A stretch of DNA of 37,497 nucleotides from contig JAQTXD010000014.1 in assembly GCA_028688955.1 (NCBI GenBank), positions 17,991-55,487 on the forward strand. The letters run 5' to 3'. Within the stretch, counting starts at the first letter, position 1, and the number at the start of each line of letters is the position of its first letter. Below, in pieces: positions 1 through 8,122 of this stretch. The DNA is from Desulfuromonadaceae bacterium (GTDB taxonomy: Bacteria > Desulfobacterota > Desulfuromonadia > Geobacterales > Pseudopelobacteraceae). The position numbers and the translations under genes are program-made. The notes under the pieces were generated by a model. That model was not told where the DNA came from. It was given only the letters and a program-made list of their open reading frames with translations, and ran no database searches.

Positions 1-495
1 ACTGAATCGTGTGTCCAACATACCCCTTCAATGACAGATGCCCCAACGGCTCTGCATCATGATCCACTCTCGACCGGAACTTTGGCTGAGTTGTATGTTC
101 GCCAGGGTTTTGTTCAGAAGGCGCTCGAAATATATCGTGCCATTCTTTTGGAAAATCCCTTGGATCGGGCAACTGAAGCACGAGTCATTGAGCTTGAGGC
201 TTTGGACTCACGCCCGGTAGAATCTGATTTGCCGATTGAAGATTCAAGTGACCTTGCAGCTGATAATAAGTCTGCTGTCAGTACACTGCCTGACTTATTT
301 TCTCCGACGGCCGATTTAGTTGAGTTTCCTGAATATGCGTCTGACCCCAAGGTTGAAGAACTACATACGCTCAAAGCTTCAACAGAATACACGAGTGACA
401 CATCTCAGCTGCCTTCTCAAGGAGTTGCTGATAATGCACTCGCTACACTTGACGGGTGGCTTGAAAATATCAGGAGGATAAAGTCATGTCGCTGA
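1..495 (+). CDS. TPR-like protein, probably 5'-partial
   Basis: The reading frame is open from the first base of the window. The first ATG (position 31) has no Shine-Dalgarno sequence in front of it, so the gene probably starts outside the window. Just after that ATG is a short helical segment with the pattern LAELYVRQGFVQKALEIYR, which fits one tetratricopeptide-type helix pair. The rest is acidic, low in complexity and probably disordered. The last codons overlap the next gene (roadblock protein) by 10 bases, so the two are probably translated together. A role as an adaptor or partner of the roadblock protein is inference from this coupling; no enzymatic motif is visible. Confidence 0.7.
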   Translation, partial: TESCVQHTPSMTDAPTALHHDPLSTGTLAELYVRQGFVQKALEIYRAILLENPLDRATEARVIELEALDSRPVESDLPIEDSSDLAADNKSAVSTLPDLFSPTADLVEFPEYASDPKVEELHTLKASTEYTSDTSQLPSQGVADNALATLDGWLENIRRIKSCR

Positions 496-848
496 GAGAT
501 TCGCTGAACACGATTGTCCAGACCGTAGATGGTTCTCTTGCCGCAGTTATAATGGCGTATGACGGAATTCCGATTGATGAGGTGACTGTTGACCAGTCAG
601 AGTTCGATATGCAGCTGTTGTCAGTTGAGTATGCAACGGTGCTTAAAGAAATCAAACGTGCTGTTACCGTTATCAAGATGGGTGAACTTGAAGAGGTCTC
701 CATTTCAACCGCTCGCACAAGTGTCATTGTCAGAGTTTTAAATGATGATTTGTTTGCCGCACTAATTTTAAAGCGGGATGGCAATAGCGGTAAAGGACGC
801 TATTTGCTTAAGCTCAGAGCCTTTGAAATGCTACAGGAGCTTTCATGA
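486..848 (+). CDS. roadblock/LC7 domain protein
   Basis: This 120-residue protein has the length and pattern of a single Roadblock/LC7 (MglB-like) domain: an N-terminal amphipathic helix, a strand with the motif [18 protein letters not shown], a central helix, and a final strand-turn-strand segment ([20 protein letters not shown]). Members of this family dimerise and act as regulators or GTPase-activating partners of small Ras-like GTPases such as MglA. No MglA-like gene is visible in this window. It overlaps the TPR-like gene upstream and, by 4 bases, aroQ downstream, so all three are likely one transcript. The family assignment is fairly firm; the partner and process are unknown. Confidence 0.8.
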   Translation: MSLRDSLNTIVQTVDGSLAAVIMAYDGIPIDEVTVDQSEFDMQLLSVEYATVLKEIKRAVTVIKMGELEEVSISTARTSVIVRVLNDDLFAALILKRDGNSGKGRYLLKLRAFEMLQELS

Positions 849-1288
849 CAATGAACATTCTGGTGCTGCACGGCCCGAACCTTAACCTTCTTGGAAAACG
901 TGAGCCAGGGATATACGGCAACCGGACTCTTGCGGACATTAACGATTCCCTTGACATGCTGTCCCGGGAGTTGGGGTGTGAGCTTTCTTTTTTTCAATCA
1001 AACACTGAAGGTGAGCTTATAACTGCCATCCAGGAAGCCATGGGCACCTGTCACGGCATTTTGATTAACCCGGCCGCGTATACTCATACCAGTATTGCTC
1101 TTCGCGATGCCCTGTCGGCTGTTGCTCTTCCGGCAGTTGAGGTTCATCTCTCCAATGTTCACAGCAGGGAAGCGTTTCGCCATACGAGTTTAATTGCCCC
1201 AATTGCGATTGGCCAGATATGCGGTTTCGGTTGTGACAGTTACCTGCTCGGCTTGCGGGCATTATTTGATTATATTAAAAATAAATAG
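845..1288 (+). CDS. aroQ: 3-dehydroquinate dehydratase, type II
   Basis: Type II dehydroquinase (147 aa, the usual length) converts 3-dehydroquinate to 3-dehydroshikimate in the shikimate pathway in the cytoplasm. The N-terminal signature [20 protein letters not shown] is present and contains the catalytic arginine and Tyr24. Also visible are the [10 protein letters not shown] segment and the [17 protein letters not shown] substrate-binding region. The ATG at 845 overlaps the stop of the roadblock gene; a second ATG two codons later is an equally possible start. aroF, another shikimate-pathway gene, lies 16 kb away in the same window. Confidence 0.96.
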   Translation: MTMNILVLHGPNLNLLGKREPGIYGNRTLADINDSLDMLSRELGCELSFFQSNTEGELITAIQEAMGTCHGILINPAAYTHTSIALRDALSAVALPAVEVHLSNVHSREAFRHTSLIAPIAIGQICGFGCDSYLLGLRALFDYIKNK

Positions 1289-1354
1289 TGATATCCCATG
1301 CATCTTATTGGTATTACTGCCGAATAAAAACTGATTGTAGTTAGGGTTTCATCT

Positions 1355-2425
1355 ATGCTAAAAAACAGGCGCTCTCGTCTGAAGCCGTTCTTTGAAGAAT
1401 ACGCGTTGAAAGCTGTTCTTGTTACCGACCTTAAAAATATCCGCTATCTGTGCGGCTTCAGCGGTTCTGAAGGAGCGCTGCTGATATCGCCGGAGACTTC
1501 ATGGTTTTTGTGTGATTCCCGCTATACCGCTCAAGCTGCTGAAGAGGTGCACGGTGCTGAGGTCAGAGAATGCGGTGCCGTCAGAATTGACACAATTGCT
1601 GCTCTGGCTGATGAATTTGGCCTTGATCGGATAGGATTCGAAGCATCTCATACGACTGTCAGTTCATTCCGAAGGTTATCAGAGAAGCTTGACCGAATTG
1701 AACTCGTTGAGATTGGGCCCATACTTGATGAAATCCGTATTTGCAAAGATGCTTCAGAAATTGAATTGTTGCGATCTGTTGCCACCCTCTCTTCACATGC
1801 TCTAACCGCCGTTTTACATTTGATTAAACCTGGTGTTCAGGAGGTTGAGATTGCGCTGGCGCTTGAGTTTGAGATGCGGCGGCGTGGAGCAGACGGCAAG
1901 GCGTTTGATTTTATTGTTGCATCCGGAGAGCGGGGCGCAATGCCCCATGGGAGAGCCAGCAACAAAATCATTGCATCTGGTGATCTGGTAACAATCGATT
2001 TTGGTGCGTTACAAAATGGGTACCATTCTGATGAAACTGTCACCGTTGCGTGCGGCCAGCCGAATCTCCGTGAGCAGGAGATTCATTCGATAGTAAAGGA
2101 TGCTCATGACCGCGCAATTGAAGCTGTGAGAGCGGGCATCAGCTGCAAGGACCTTGATGAAGTTGCCCGGTCATTTATTTGTGAAAAAGGGTACGGTGAT
2201 TTTTTCGGGCATGGATTAGGGCATGGAGTCGGCCTGGAAATTCACGAACCGCCGACACTTTCTCCGCGAAGTGCTGCCGTACTGGAAACGGGAATGGTTA
2301 TCACGATAGAGCCCGGCATCTATATTCCCGGTTTTGGAGGTGTCAGAATTGAGGATACCGTTGTAGTGACTGACAACGGCTGTGATGTTCTTACGTGTGC
2401 CGATAAACAATTGCTTGTTTTGTAG
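1355..2425 (+). CDS. Xaa-Pro aminopeptidase/dipeptidase (M24 family)
   Basis: A 356-residue M24B metallopeptidase that cleaves the bond before proline in peptides. Residues about 5-125 form the creatinase-type N-terminal domain and about 135-356 the pita-bread catalytic domain. All five dinuclear-metal ligands are visible: Asp215 and Asp226 (in TIDFGALQNGYHSDET), His290 (GHGLGHGVG), Glu319 (TIEPGIY) and Glu333 (GGVRIEDT). The ATG at 1355 is preceded by TTAGGGTT as a modest ribosome-binding site. Gene position between aroQ and accB suggests a common housekeeping transcript. Whether it is an aminopeptidase (PepP) or a dipeptidase (PepQ) cannot be told from sequence alone. Confidence 0.92.
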   Translation: MLKNRRSRLKPFFEEYALKAVLVTDLKNIRYLCGFSGSEGALLISPETSWFLCDSRYTAQAAEEVHGAEVRECGAVRIDTIAALADEFGLDRIGFEASHTTVSSFRRLSEKLDRIELVEIGPILDEIRICKDASEIELLRSVATLSSHALTAVLHLIKPGVQEVEIALALEFEMRRRGADGKAFDFIVASGERGAMPHGRASNKIIASGDLVTIDFGALQNGYHSDETVTVACGQPNLREQEIHSIVKDAHDRAIEAVRAGISCKDLDEVARSFICEKGYGDFFGHGLGHGVGLEIHEPPTLSPRSAAVLETGMVITIEPGIYIPGFGGVRIEDTVVVTDNGCDVLTCADKQLLVL

Positions 2426-2474
2426 AATTCAAATAGACCACTTTCAAGAGTGACAGAAAAAGGAGACATTTTGC

Positions 2475-2948
2475 ATGGATATCAAGGACTTGAGATTGCT
2501 GATAAAGCTTGTGACTGAAACTGACATAACTGAGTTTGAAATGGATAATTCCGACGAAAAAATTATCATTAAGCGTGGTCAGAAGACTGAGTATGTTACG
2601 GTAGGTGCTCCGGCTGTTCAGCAGTATGCCCCGCAAAACTATCAACCGGCTCCGGTTTCCGCGCCCGCAGCATCTTCCCCGCCTGTTGCTGCACCTGCAG
2701 CAGAGGCTGGCGATACCTTGAATTCTCCGATCGTAGGGACATTTTACGCAGCACCCGGTCCGGAATCAGATCCTTATGTTACGGTCGGCCAGGTGGTAGA
2801 GAAGGGGCAGGTCCTCTGTATTGTTGAAGCAATGAAACTGATGAACGAGATTGAAGCAGAGTGTAAATGCAAGATTATAAAAATTTGCAAAGACAATGCT
2901 CAGGCGGTAGAGTTCGGTGATCCGCTGTTTGTAATCCAGAAACTTTAA
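2475..2948 (+). CDS. accB: biotin carboxyl carrier protein of acetyl-CoA carboxylase
   Basis: The biotin-carrying subunit of acetyl-CoA carboxylase (157 aa), which shuttles carboxyl groups during malonyl-CoA formation for fatty-acid synthesis. The N-terminal third is an assembly domain, followed by a Pro/Ala-rich mobile linker (about residues 45-78) and the biotinyl domain (about 80-157). Biotin is attached at Lys121 in the motif VEAMKLMNE. The domain also has the typical thumb loop (YAAPGPESDPYV). A good AAGGAG site lies ahead of ATG 2475. accC follows after 101 bp, the standard accBC pair. Confidence 0.97.
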   Translation: MDIKDLRLLIKLVTETDITEFEMDNSDEKIIIKRGQKTEYVTVGAPAVQQYAPQNYQPAPVSAPAASSPPVAAPAAEAGDTLNSPIVGTFYAAPGPESDPYVTVGQVVEKGQVLCIVEAMKLMNEIEAECKCKIIKICKDNAQAVEFGDPLFVIQKL

Positions 2949-3049
2949 TTTTCCTACTCCTGATTATCAGGGACAGGTTTGTTACCGAAGTTGTCTTCTG
3001 CGTAACATCTGATATCAGCTTTTAACTAACTCAAGCGGGGTTCGCCTTC

Positions 3050-4390
3050 ATGTTTCATAAAGTACTTATTGCTAATCGCGGTGAAATTGCCGTCAGGATT
3101 ATCAGGGCTTGCAAGGAATTGGGTATTAAAACGGTGGCGGTCTATTCTCAGGCCGACATTCACTCACTCCATGTCAAGTTGGCTGATGAGAGTGTCTGTA
3201 TCGGGCCTCCACCAAGTGCCCTGAGTTATCTCAATATTAATGCCATTATCAGCGCCGCTGAATTGACTGATGCCGAAGCGATTCACCCCGGGTACGGGTT
3301 TCTCTCTGAAAATGCTGATTTTGCCGAGGTTTGTGAAAAGTGCGGTATTACTTTCATTGGTCCGACAGCTGAAAGTATGCGTATTATGGGCGATAAAATA
3401 AGTGCTCGTCAGGCAGTCATCAAACAGGGTGTGCCGATTCTGCCGGGAACAAAAGAGGGCGTCAAGTCGGTAGAAGATGCTGTCAAGGTCGCAAAGGAAA
3501 TAGGTTTTCCGGTTATCATCAAGGCCACAGCAGGCGGTGGTGGCCGTGGTATGAAAATCGTTCATTCACAGGCAGCTCTGCCGAATGCATTTGCTACCGC
3601 TCGTGCTGAAGCACAGTCAGGTTTTGGTAACCCGGAAGTCTATATTGAGCGATACTGTGAAAAACCCCGTCACGTTGAAATCCAGGTTCTGGGAGATAAA
3701 CATGGCAATGTTATTCACCTGGGTGAGCGAGACTGTTCAATCCAGCGTCGTCACCAGAAATTGATAGAGGAGGCACCTTCGACCGTTGTCACTCCCGAAA
3801 TCCGCAAGGCTATGGGTGAAGCTGCAGTGAGGGCTGCTGCCGCTGTTGGGTATAACAGCGCAGGTACAGTAGAGTTTCTGGTAGACAAACAGAATAATTT
3901 TTATTTTATGGAGATGAATACCCGCATACAGGTCGAGCATCCAGTGACGGAAATGATTACCGGAGTAGACCTGGTCCGTGAACAGATTCGTTCTGCCGCA
4001 GGTATACCACTGCGTTACAAACAGGATGATATACAGATCAGAGGGCACGCAATCGAGTGCCGCATCAATGCAGAAGATCCCTTTAAGTTTACACCGTGTC
4101 CCGGCAAAATTACTGCGTATCACCCTCCGGGAGGCCTTGGTGTCCGTGTTGATTCATTTGTCTATGATCAGTATTCAGTCGTCCCGAATTATGACTCACT
4201 GATTGGGAAGCTTATTGTTCACGCTGATACCCGTGAAGAAGCAATCAAGCGGATGGCTCGTGCGCTTGACGAATTTAGAATCGAAGGAATTAAAACGACA
4301 ATCTTTTTCCACAAGCGTATTATGGCCCATAAGGATTTTATTGAGGGCGATATTGACACCTCTTTTCTTGAAAGAATTGTGCTGGAGTAA
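3050..4390 (+). CDS. accC: acetyl-CoA carboxylase, biotin carboxylase subunit
   Basis: Biotin carboxylase (446 aa, normal length) carboxylates the biotin on AccB using ATP and bicarbonate. The N-terminal domain begins with [17 protein letters not shown]. The ATP-grasp domain carries the glycine-rich loop GGGGRGMK, the [12 protein letters not shown] segment and the metal and substrate signature [15 protein letters not shown]. The C-terminal domain includes [14 protein letters not shown]. The ATG at 3050 has a weak GCGGGG upstream. A tight palindrome (CCTGATTATCAGG) lies soon after accB, but there is no T-run, so accB and accC should be co-transcribed. Confidence 0.97.
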   Translation: MFHKVLIANRGEIAVRIIRACKELGIKTVAVYSQADIHSLHVKLADESVCIGPPPSALSYLNINAIISAAELTDAEAIHPGYGFLSENADFAEVCEKCGITFIGPTAESMRIMGDKISARQAVIKQGVPILPGTKEGVKSVEDAVKVAKEIGFPVIIKATAGGGGRGMKIVHSQAALPNAFATARAEAQSGFGNPEVYIERYCEKPRHVEIQVLGDKHGNVIHLGERDCSIQRRHQKLIEEAPSTVVTPEIRKAMGEAAVRAAAAVGYNSAGTVEFLVDKQNNFYFMEMNTRIQVEHPVTEMITGVDLVREQIRSAAGIPLRYKQDDIQIRGHAIECRINAEDPFKFTPCPGKITAYHPPGGLGVRVDSFVYDQYSVVPNYDSLIGKLIVHADTREEAIKRMARALDEFRIEGIKTTIFFHKRIMAHKDFIEGDIDTSFLERIVLE

Positions 4391-4395
4391 CTGCC

Positions 4396-4782
4396 ATGGA
4401 CTTTCCAGATGAACTGAAATATTCGAAGGAACATATCTGGGTCAGAATCGAGAATGGTTCTGCTGTTATTGGCATTACCGATTTTGCCCAGGAGGAGTTG
4501 GGTACAATTAGTGGTGTTGAATTGCCTGACGAGGGAGATGAGATAGAGCAGGATGATTCAATTGGCTCTATTGAAGCTCAGAAGACGGTTTCATCGATTT
4601 ATGCACCGTTCAGCGGAACGGTGCAGAGTGTAAATCACGAAGCGATCGAAAACCCGGAACTGCTAAATGATGATCCATACGATGGTGCCTGGTTGGTTGA
4701 AGTTTCACTTGATGATCCAGAAGAGTTGAAAAATCTCCTTTCAGCTGATGATTACGCGGACTATATAGAAAACAGAGATTAA
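4396..4782 (+). CDS. gcvH: glycine cleavage H-like lipoyl protein
   Basis: A 128-residue GcvH family protein; these carry a lipoyl group as a swinging arm in the glycine cleavage system and in some bacteria serve as a lipoate relay. It has the H-protein opening (KYSKEHIWVR), the ITDFAQEELG segment and the lipoylation hairpin with Lys63 in SIEAQKTVSS, followed by APFSGTV. The usual ESVKA around the lysine is replaced by EAQKT, a mild departure. It starts 5 bases after accC, with its ribosome site (GGAG) inside the end of accC, so it is part of the acc operon. No gcvT or gcvP is nearby. Confidence 0.9.
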   Translation: MDFPDELKYSKEHIWVRIENGSAVIGITDFAQEELGTISGVELPDEGDEIEQDDSIGSIEAQKTVSSIYAPFSGTVQSVNHEAIENPELLNDDPYDGAWLVEVSLDDPEELKNLLSADDYADYIENRD

Positions 4783-4806
4783 TATTTGACATAAACTATG
4801 TTATAA

Positions 4807-4840
4807 AGGCGAGGTCTTGATTGATCTCGCCTGTTTTTTT
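4807..4840 (+). terminator. intrinsic terminator after gcvH
   Basis: A 10-bp stem (4807-4816 with 4823-4832, one G-T wobble) with a six-base loop is followed by seven T residues (4834-4840). It closes the accB-accC-gcvH transcript. Its position rules out the TTG at 4817 as the start of the following gene, because that codon lies in the loop. Confidence 0.9.
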
Positions 4841-4855
4841 GAAAGGAATCGTAAC

Positions 4856-6328
4856 GTGCGCTTGCCGATTTTACTGTCATTATTTCTGTCGCTCCCAGCT
4901 ACAGTCTATTGTTTAGAGGTTCCTCTTTCATTGACGTTGAATGCTGCCATTCGTATGGCTGTAGAAAAAAATCTTGATGTGCGTGCTGAGCTCTATAATC
5001 CTGCCCAGTTCGAAGCTGATATAAACCGCTACCGCTCAATATATGATCCTGTTCTTGCGCTTGAGACCAATTATACTGAATCTTCTACTGAAACTTTCAG
5101 TTCAGCGGGCAAAGCTGTTAACTCAAAAGCTCTTACTCTTAATTCGTCAATCAGCCAACTCCTTTGGACAGGAGGTACCGCTTCAATTATATTCAACAAC
5201 GGATATACAAACAGTAATGTTGTCACCGGTTGGCAGACCGGGGTGGGAGTCAGCATTAGTCAGCCACTTCTGAATAATATGGGACGTGAAGCAACCGAGA
5301 TTGCAATCAACGTCTCCCGATCATCAAAATTCGCATCACTTGAGCGCTACAACTCCCGCTTATTGTCAACTGTCGCGCAGGTTCGCACGGAATACTACAA
5401 ACTTCATAGTCTACGCGAAGAGCGAGATGTAAAAAAAGTTTCCCTGGAATTGTCGCGAAAAATACTTTCCGAAACCCGGGCGCGGGTAACGGCCGGAGTC
5501 CTGCCGGCAATGGAAATTCTTAACGCAGAGTTCGGTGCAGTCACCCGAGAAAAAGAGCTTATCGACGCAGAGCGGGCGGTGAGTGATCAGGTCGATGTGC
5601 TCCGACTGCTGTTGCAGATAGATGCCGAGGTTAGTGATCTTCAAACGGTTGACCTCCCTCCGCGAGAGCGCATTGACGTAATCGAGAGTGACGCGATTCA
5701 AAAGGCATTAAACCGCCCTGATATTCGTGAACAGAAACGTAATCTGGAACTGAATGAATTTCAAACCAGAAACCTGAGCCAGAAAACCCGCCCAGATCTT
5801 GCTCTCACCGCTTCAACCCAGTTGACAGGGCTTGATAGGGAATATCAAAAAAATATGGATAAAGTTCTGACGTTTGATTATCCGGTTTGGAGTGTCGGCC
5901 TCAACTTCAGTTACCCACTAGGGAATGGTGCGGCTGAAAATGAATATCGCAAAAGCAAATTGAAATCAGAACAGCTTACTGTTCAGTTACGTGCTCTTGA
6001 AGAAAATTCTTCTAAAGAAGTTAAAGCGGCAATCCGCGGGATTGCCGCTGGATATAAGCAAATAGAAGTTGCAGACCGGGGAACAGCGTTTGCGGAAGAG
6101 CGATTGAAGGCGTTTATACGAAAAAATGAAGTTGGTCTGGCAACAACCAAAGATGTACTGGATGTTGAAAACGATCTTGCCGTTTCCAAAAGTAATCAGA
6201 TAAAAGCGGTTGTTGGCTATGCCAACGCCCTGACCACCTATTGGCAGGTAACGGGTGAATTGCTGGAACGGGAAGGGATACGCGTAGTAGAAGGCGATGC
6301 AGACAAACTCTACTCCGCAACACGTTGA
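4856..6328 (+). CDS. TolC-family outer-membrane efflux protein
   Basis: A 490-residue outer-membrane protein of the TolC/OEP family, which forms the trimeric exit duct of efflux pumps or type I secretion. The start is GTG 4856: GAAAGGA lies just upstream and the encoded N-terminus (RLPILLSLFLSLPATVYC) is a signal peptide. The two repeated halves of the family are visible, each with long amphipathic helices (for example the QVRTEYYKLHSLREERDV and KSKLKSEQLTVQLRALEE regions) and beta segments such as SISQPLLNNMG and NFSYPLGNGAAENE. No RND, ABC or membrane-fusion partner is adjacent. Its stop codon overlaps the start of mqnA, an unusual pairing. Confidence 0.88.
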   Translation: MRLPILLSLFLSLPATVYCLEVPLSLTLNAAIRMAVEKNLDVRAELYNPAQFEADINRYRSIYDPVLALETNYTESSTETFSSAGKAVNSKALTLNSSISQLLWTGGTASIIFNNGYTNSNVVTGWQTGVGVSISQPLLNNMGREATEIAINVSRSSKFASLERYNSRLLSTVAQVRTEYYKLHSLREERDVKKVSLELSRKILSETRARVTAGVLPAMEILNAEFGAVTREKELIDAERAVSDQVDVLRLLLQIDAEVSDLQTVDLPPRERIDVIESDAIQKALNRPDIREQKRNLELNEFQTRNLSQKTRPDLALTASTQLTGLDREYQKNMDKVLTFDYPVWSVGLNFSYPLGNGAAENEYRKSKLKSEQLTVQLRALEENSSKEVKAAIRGIAAGYKQIEVADRGTAFAEERLKAFIRKNEVGLATTKDVLDVENDLAVSKSNQIKAVVGYANALTTYWQVTGELLEREGIRVVEGDADKLYSATR

Positions 6329-7152
6329 TGCTGACGATTGGCCAGATAGAGTATGCAAACTGTACTCCGCTCTTCCACGTCTTGCGAAAACTATTCCCGT
6401 GCTCAGATTATGAATTTGTTTCAGGTGTCCCGGCTGAGCTGAACAGGAAATTACTGGCTGGTGACATTGATGTGTGTCCGTCATCATCAATTGAATATGC
6501 ATATCATCCGGAGCGATACACAATTCTGCCTCAGTTGTCCATCTCAAGTGTTGGTGCGGTGGCGAGTGTATTGCTCTTTTCAAAAGTACCGGTAGAAAAG
6601 CTGGACGGCGTGAAAATACTTCTCAGTGCAGAATCTGCCACCTCAGTTAACCTGCTTAAAATCCTGCTTCGAAATCGTTTTGGTTGTTCCTGTACATATG
6701 AAGTTGCTCCTTCAGGAACAACTGCTCTCGGGACAGAATCCCCTGCGCTCCTGCTTATTGGTGATTCTGCCTTACGGGCTTCCTTGGAAGAGTCGGGTCT
6801 GTATACATACGATCTTGGAGACCTGTGGTATTCATGGACCGGTCTTCCCTTTGTATTTGCGCTCTGGCTGTGTCGAAATGAGGTTGCTGATACGGAAGAG
6901 TTGCGGTCTCTCGCCTGTCAGTTGATTCAGGCTAAGAATAAGGCACCCGAGCAGTTGGAGCAAATTGCGGCTCAGACTGCCGAGTGCCGTTGGATGGGAA
7001 GCGACAGGTTGCTTGCCTACTGGCGGGATAATATCTCATACCAGTTGGATGAGCAAGCTCAGGCCGGGCTGATGCTCTATTACACATACTGTTATGAAAA
7101 CGGGCTGATAGACGCAGTACCCCGGTTACACTTTTTATCACTAGAGATTTAA
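6328..7152 (+). CDS. mqnA: chorismate dehydratase (menaquinone, futalosine pathway)
   Basis: MqnA (274 aa) dehydrates chorismate to 3-[(1-carboxyvinyl)oxy]benzoate, the first step of the futalosine route to menaquinone. The family opening IGQIEYANCTPLFH is present, followed by the periplasmic-binding-protein-like fold with VSGVPAELNRKLLAGDIDV and the substrate-site segment SSSIEYA. The C-terminal half has LGDLWYSWTGLPFVFALW, typical of MqnA. The start is the ATG in TGATG, sharing bases with the TolC stop, with no separate ribosome site, so translation is coupled. The substrate chorismate links it to the aro and trp genes elsewhere in the window. Confidence 0.92.
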   Translation: MLTIGQIEYANCTPLFHVLRKLFPCSDYEFVSGVPAELNRKLLAGDIDVCPSSSIEYAYHPERYTILPQLSISSVGAVASVLLFSKVPVEKLDGVKILLSAESATSVNLLKILLRNRFGCSCTYEVAPSGTTALGTESPALLLIGDSALRASLEESGLYTYDLGDLWYSWTGLPFVFALWLCRNEVADTEELRSLACQLIQAKNKAPEQLEQIAAQTAECRWMGSDRLLAYWRDNISYQLDEQAQAGLMLYYTYCYENGLIDAVPRLHFLSLEI

Positions 7153-7199
7153 CGTGCTCGATACGAGAGGCGTTCCGGCAGCAATGCCGTACATCCTGG

Positions 7200-7652
7200 T
7201 TATTTGTCAACTGGCGGGGATGACGCGACATAATCGGCAAGTATTCGTGCATGGTCAAAGCAGAGCTGCCCAGGTAATGAATCCAATTTGAATATGGCAA
7301 GATTCATTGCATCGTCGGCTGCACAGGGAACTCCAGACCCCTTTGCAATATACACTGCAGAAATGGTATGCATCCGCTCATCACGCGCCGGATCTGAATA
7401 ACATCCCAACAATCGAAGATCTGATATTTTCAGAGTAGTCTCTTCCAGAGCTTCCCGAATGGCGGCCGATTCAAGCGATTCTCCGTAGTCGACAAAACCT
7501 CCCGGCAGAGCCCACCCCAGGGGAGCATTCTTCCGCTCAATCAGAACGATTCCGCCTTCAACCTCAATAATTATGTCGACGGTCGGAAATGGATTACGGA
7601 ATTGTTTTACGCTGGAACCGCACGATGGACAGGTAAGTGTGGTGAATGACAT
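7200..7652 (-). CDS. NUDIX hydrolase with zinc-ribbon-like N-terminus
   Basis: A 150-residue NUDIX hydrolase; the family cleaves nucleoside diphosphates linked to another group. The NUDIX box is visible from GGFVDYGES to REALEETTL, with the metal-binding REALEE helix; the usual Gly near the end of the box is a Thr. The N-terminus has a CPSCG half zinc ribbon, and the following FPTVDIIIEV and RKNAPLGWALPGG segments resemble NUDIX proteins related to ADP-ribose and NADH pyrophosphatases. The exact substrate is not readable. GAGG lies 8 bases before the ATG. It sits directly downstream of the PxxKW gene and its terminator. Confidence 0.88.
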   Translation of the reverse strand: MSFTTLTCPSCGSSVKQFRNPFPTVDIIIEVEGGIVLIERKNAPLGWALPGGFVDYGESLESAAIREALEETTLKISDLRLLGCYSDPARDERMHTISAVYIAKGSGVPCAADDAMNLAIFKLDSLPGQLCFDHARILADYVASSPPVDK

Positions 7653-7664
7653 AGAATCCTCAAT

Positions 7665-7693
7665 AAAAAAGGGGGAACAAAAATTCCCCCTTT
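7665..7693 (-). terminator. intrinsic terminator after the PxxKW gene
   Basis: Read on the minus strand, a perfect 10-bp stem (7684-7693 with 7668-7677; AAAGGGGGAA and its complement) with a six-base loop runs into six T residues (7665-7670). The NUDIX start lies only 13 bases beyond, so that gene needs read-through or its own promoter. Confidence 0.88.
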
Positions 7694-7720
7694 GGTCAAG
7701 ACTATATTGAAACTTGGAAA

Positions 7721-8014
7721 CTATTTTTTCTTCTTGGCTCCTGCAGCCTTTTTGGAAGCCTTGAGAGGGTTGATCTTCAGTTCAGCAATTGAAAGGTCAA
7801 CTTTAACGTGGGAAGCAAAGTTACAGATTCCGCCGATCCATTTTTTAGCTGGTGCGGGATATGCGCTGCAAACCTGACCGATACTGCCGGTCACCACACG
7901 CTCACACCCTTCACAGTTTTCTGCAATAGTCTGGCAGGAACCATCAGGAAATATACACCCCTGTTTTCCCCAAAAGGTACACTCGGTACCTGCAAGTACG
8001 GTCTGACACTTCAT
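7721..8014 (-). CDS. PxxKW family cysteine-rich protein
   Basis: A small protein (97 aa) with eight cysteines (3, 12, 20, 27, 34, 37, 49, 64), the family motif P55-A-K-K-W59 and a lysine-rich tail. The ATG at 8014 is chosen because AGGAGGA lies just upstream; longer in-frame starts would add residues unlike the family. The cysteine spacing suggests a metal or iron-sulfur site, but this is inference and no function is known to me. It has its own promoter-like sequence and its own terminator, so it looks like a single-gene transcript. I recognise the family from Geobacter-type genomes. Confidence 0.85.
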   Translation of the reverse strand: MKCQTVLAGTECTFWGKQGCIFPDGSCQTIAENCEGCERVVTGSIGQVCSAYPAPAKKWIGGICNFASHVKVDLSIAELKINPLKASKKAAGAKKKK

Positions 8015-8051
8015 ACTTCTTCCTCCTGAATTTGTTCTTGAATGAATTGCC

Positions 8052-8081
8052 ACTCTAACAATTCTTGCCAAGAAAAGTCAA
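8052..8081 (-). promoter_or_regulatory. predicted promoter of the PxxKW gene
   Basis: On the minus strand a TTGACT (-35, plus positions 8076-8081) and a TAGAGT (-10, 8052-8057) are 18 bp apart, and TGT precedes the -10 as an extended element. It lies 38 bases upstream of the ATG at 8014. Confidence 0.55.
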
Positions 8082-8122
8082 CGGAAAAATTGACGGTAAA
8101 TCGGACTGTTTGAGAGACTTTG

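Noticed and set aside
4786-4806. A promoter (TTGACA with TTATAA) for the TolC-like gene
   Set aside because: The spacer is only about 9-10 bp, and the following terminator would lie directly downstream of the start.
4817-4855. A longer start (TTG 4817) for the TolC-like gene
   Set aside because: It lies in the loop of the terminator after gcvH, and the GTG at 4856 has a good ribosome site and gives a clean signal peptide.
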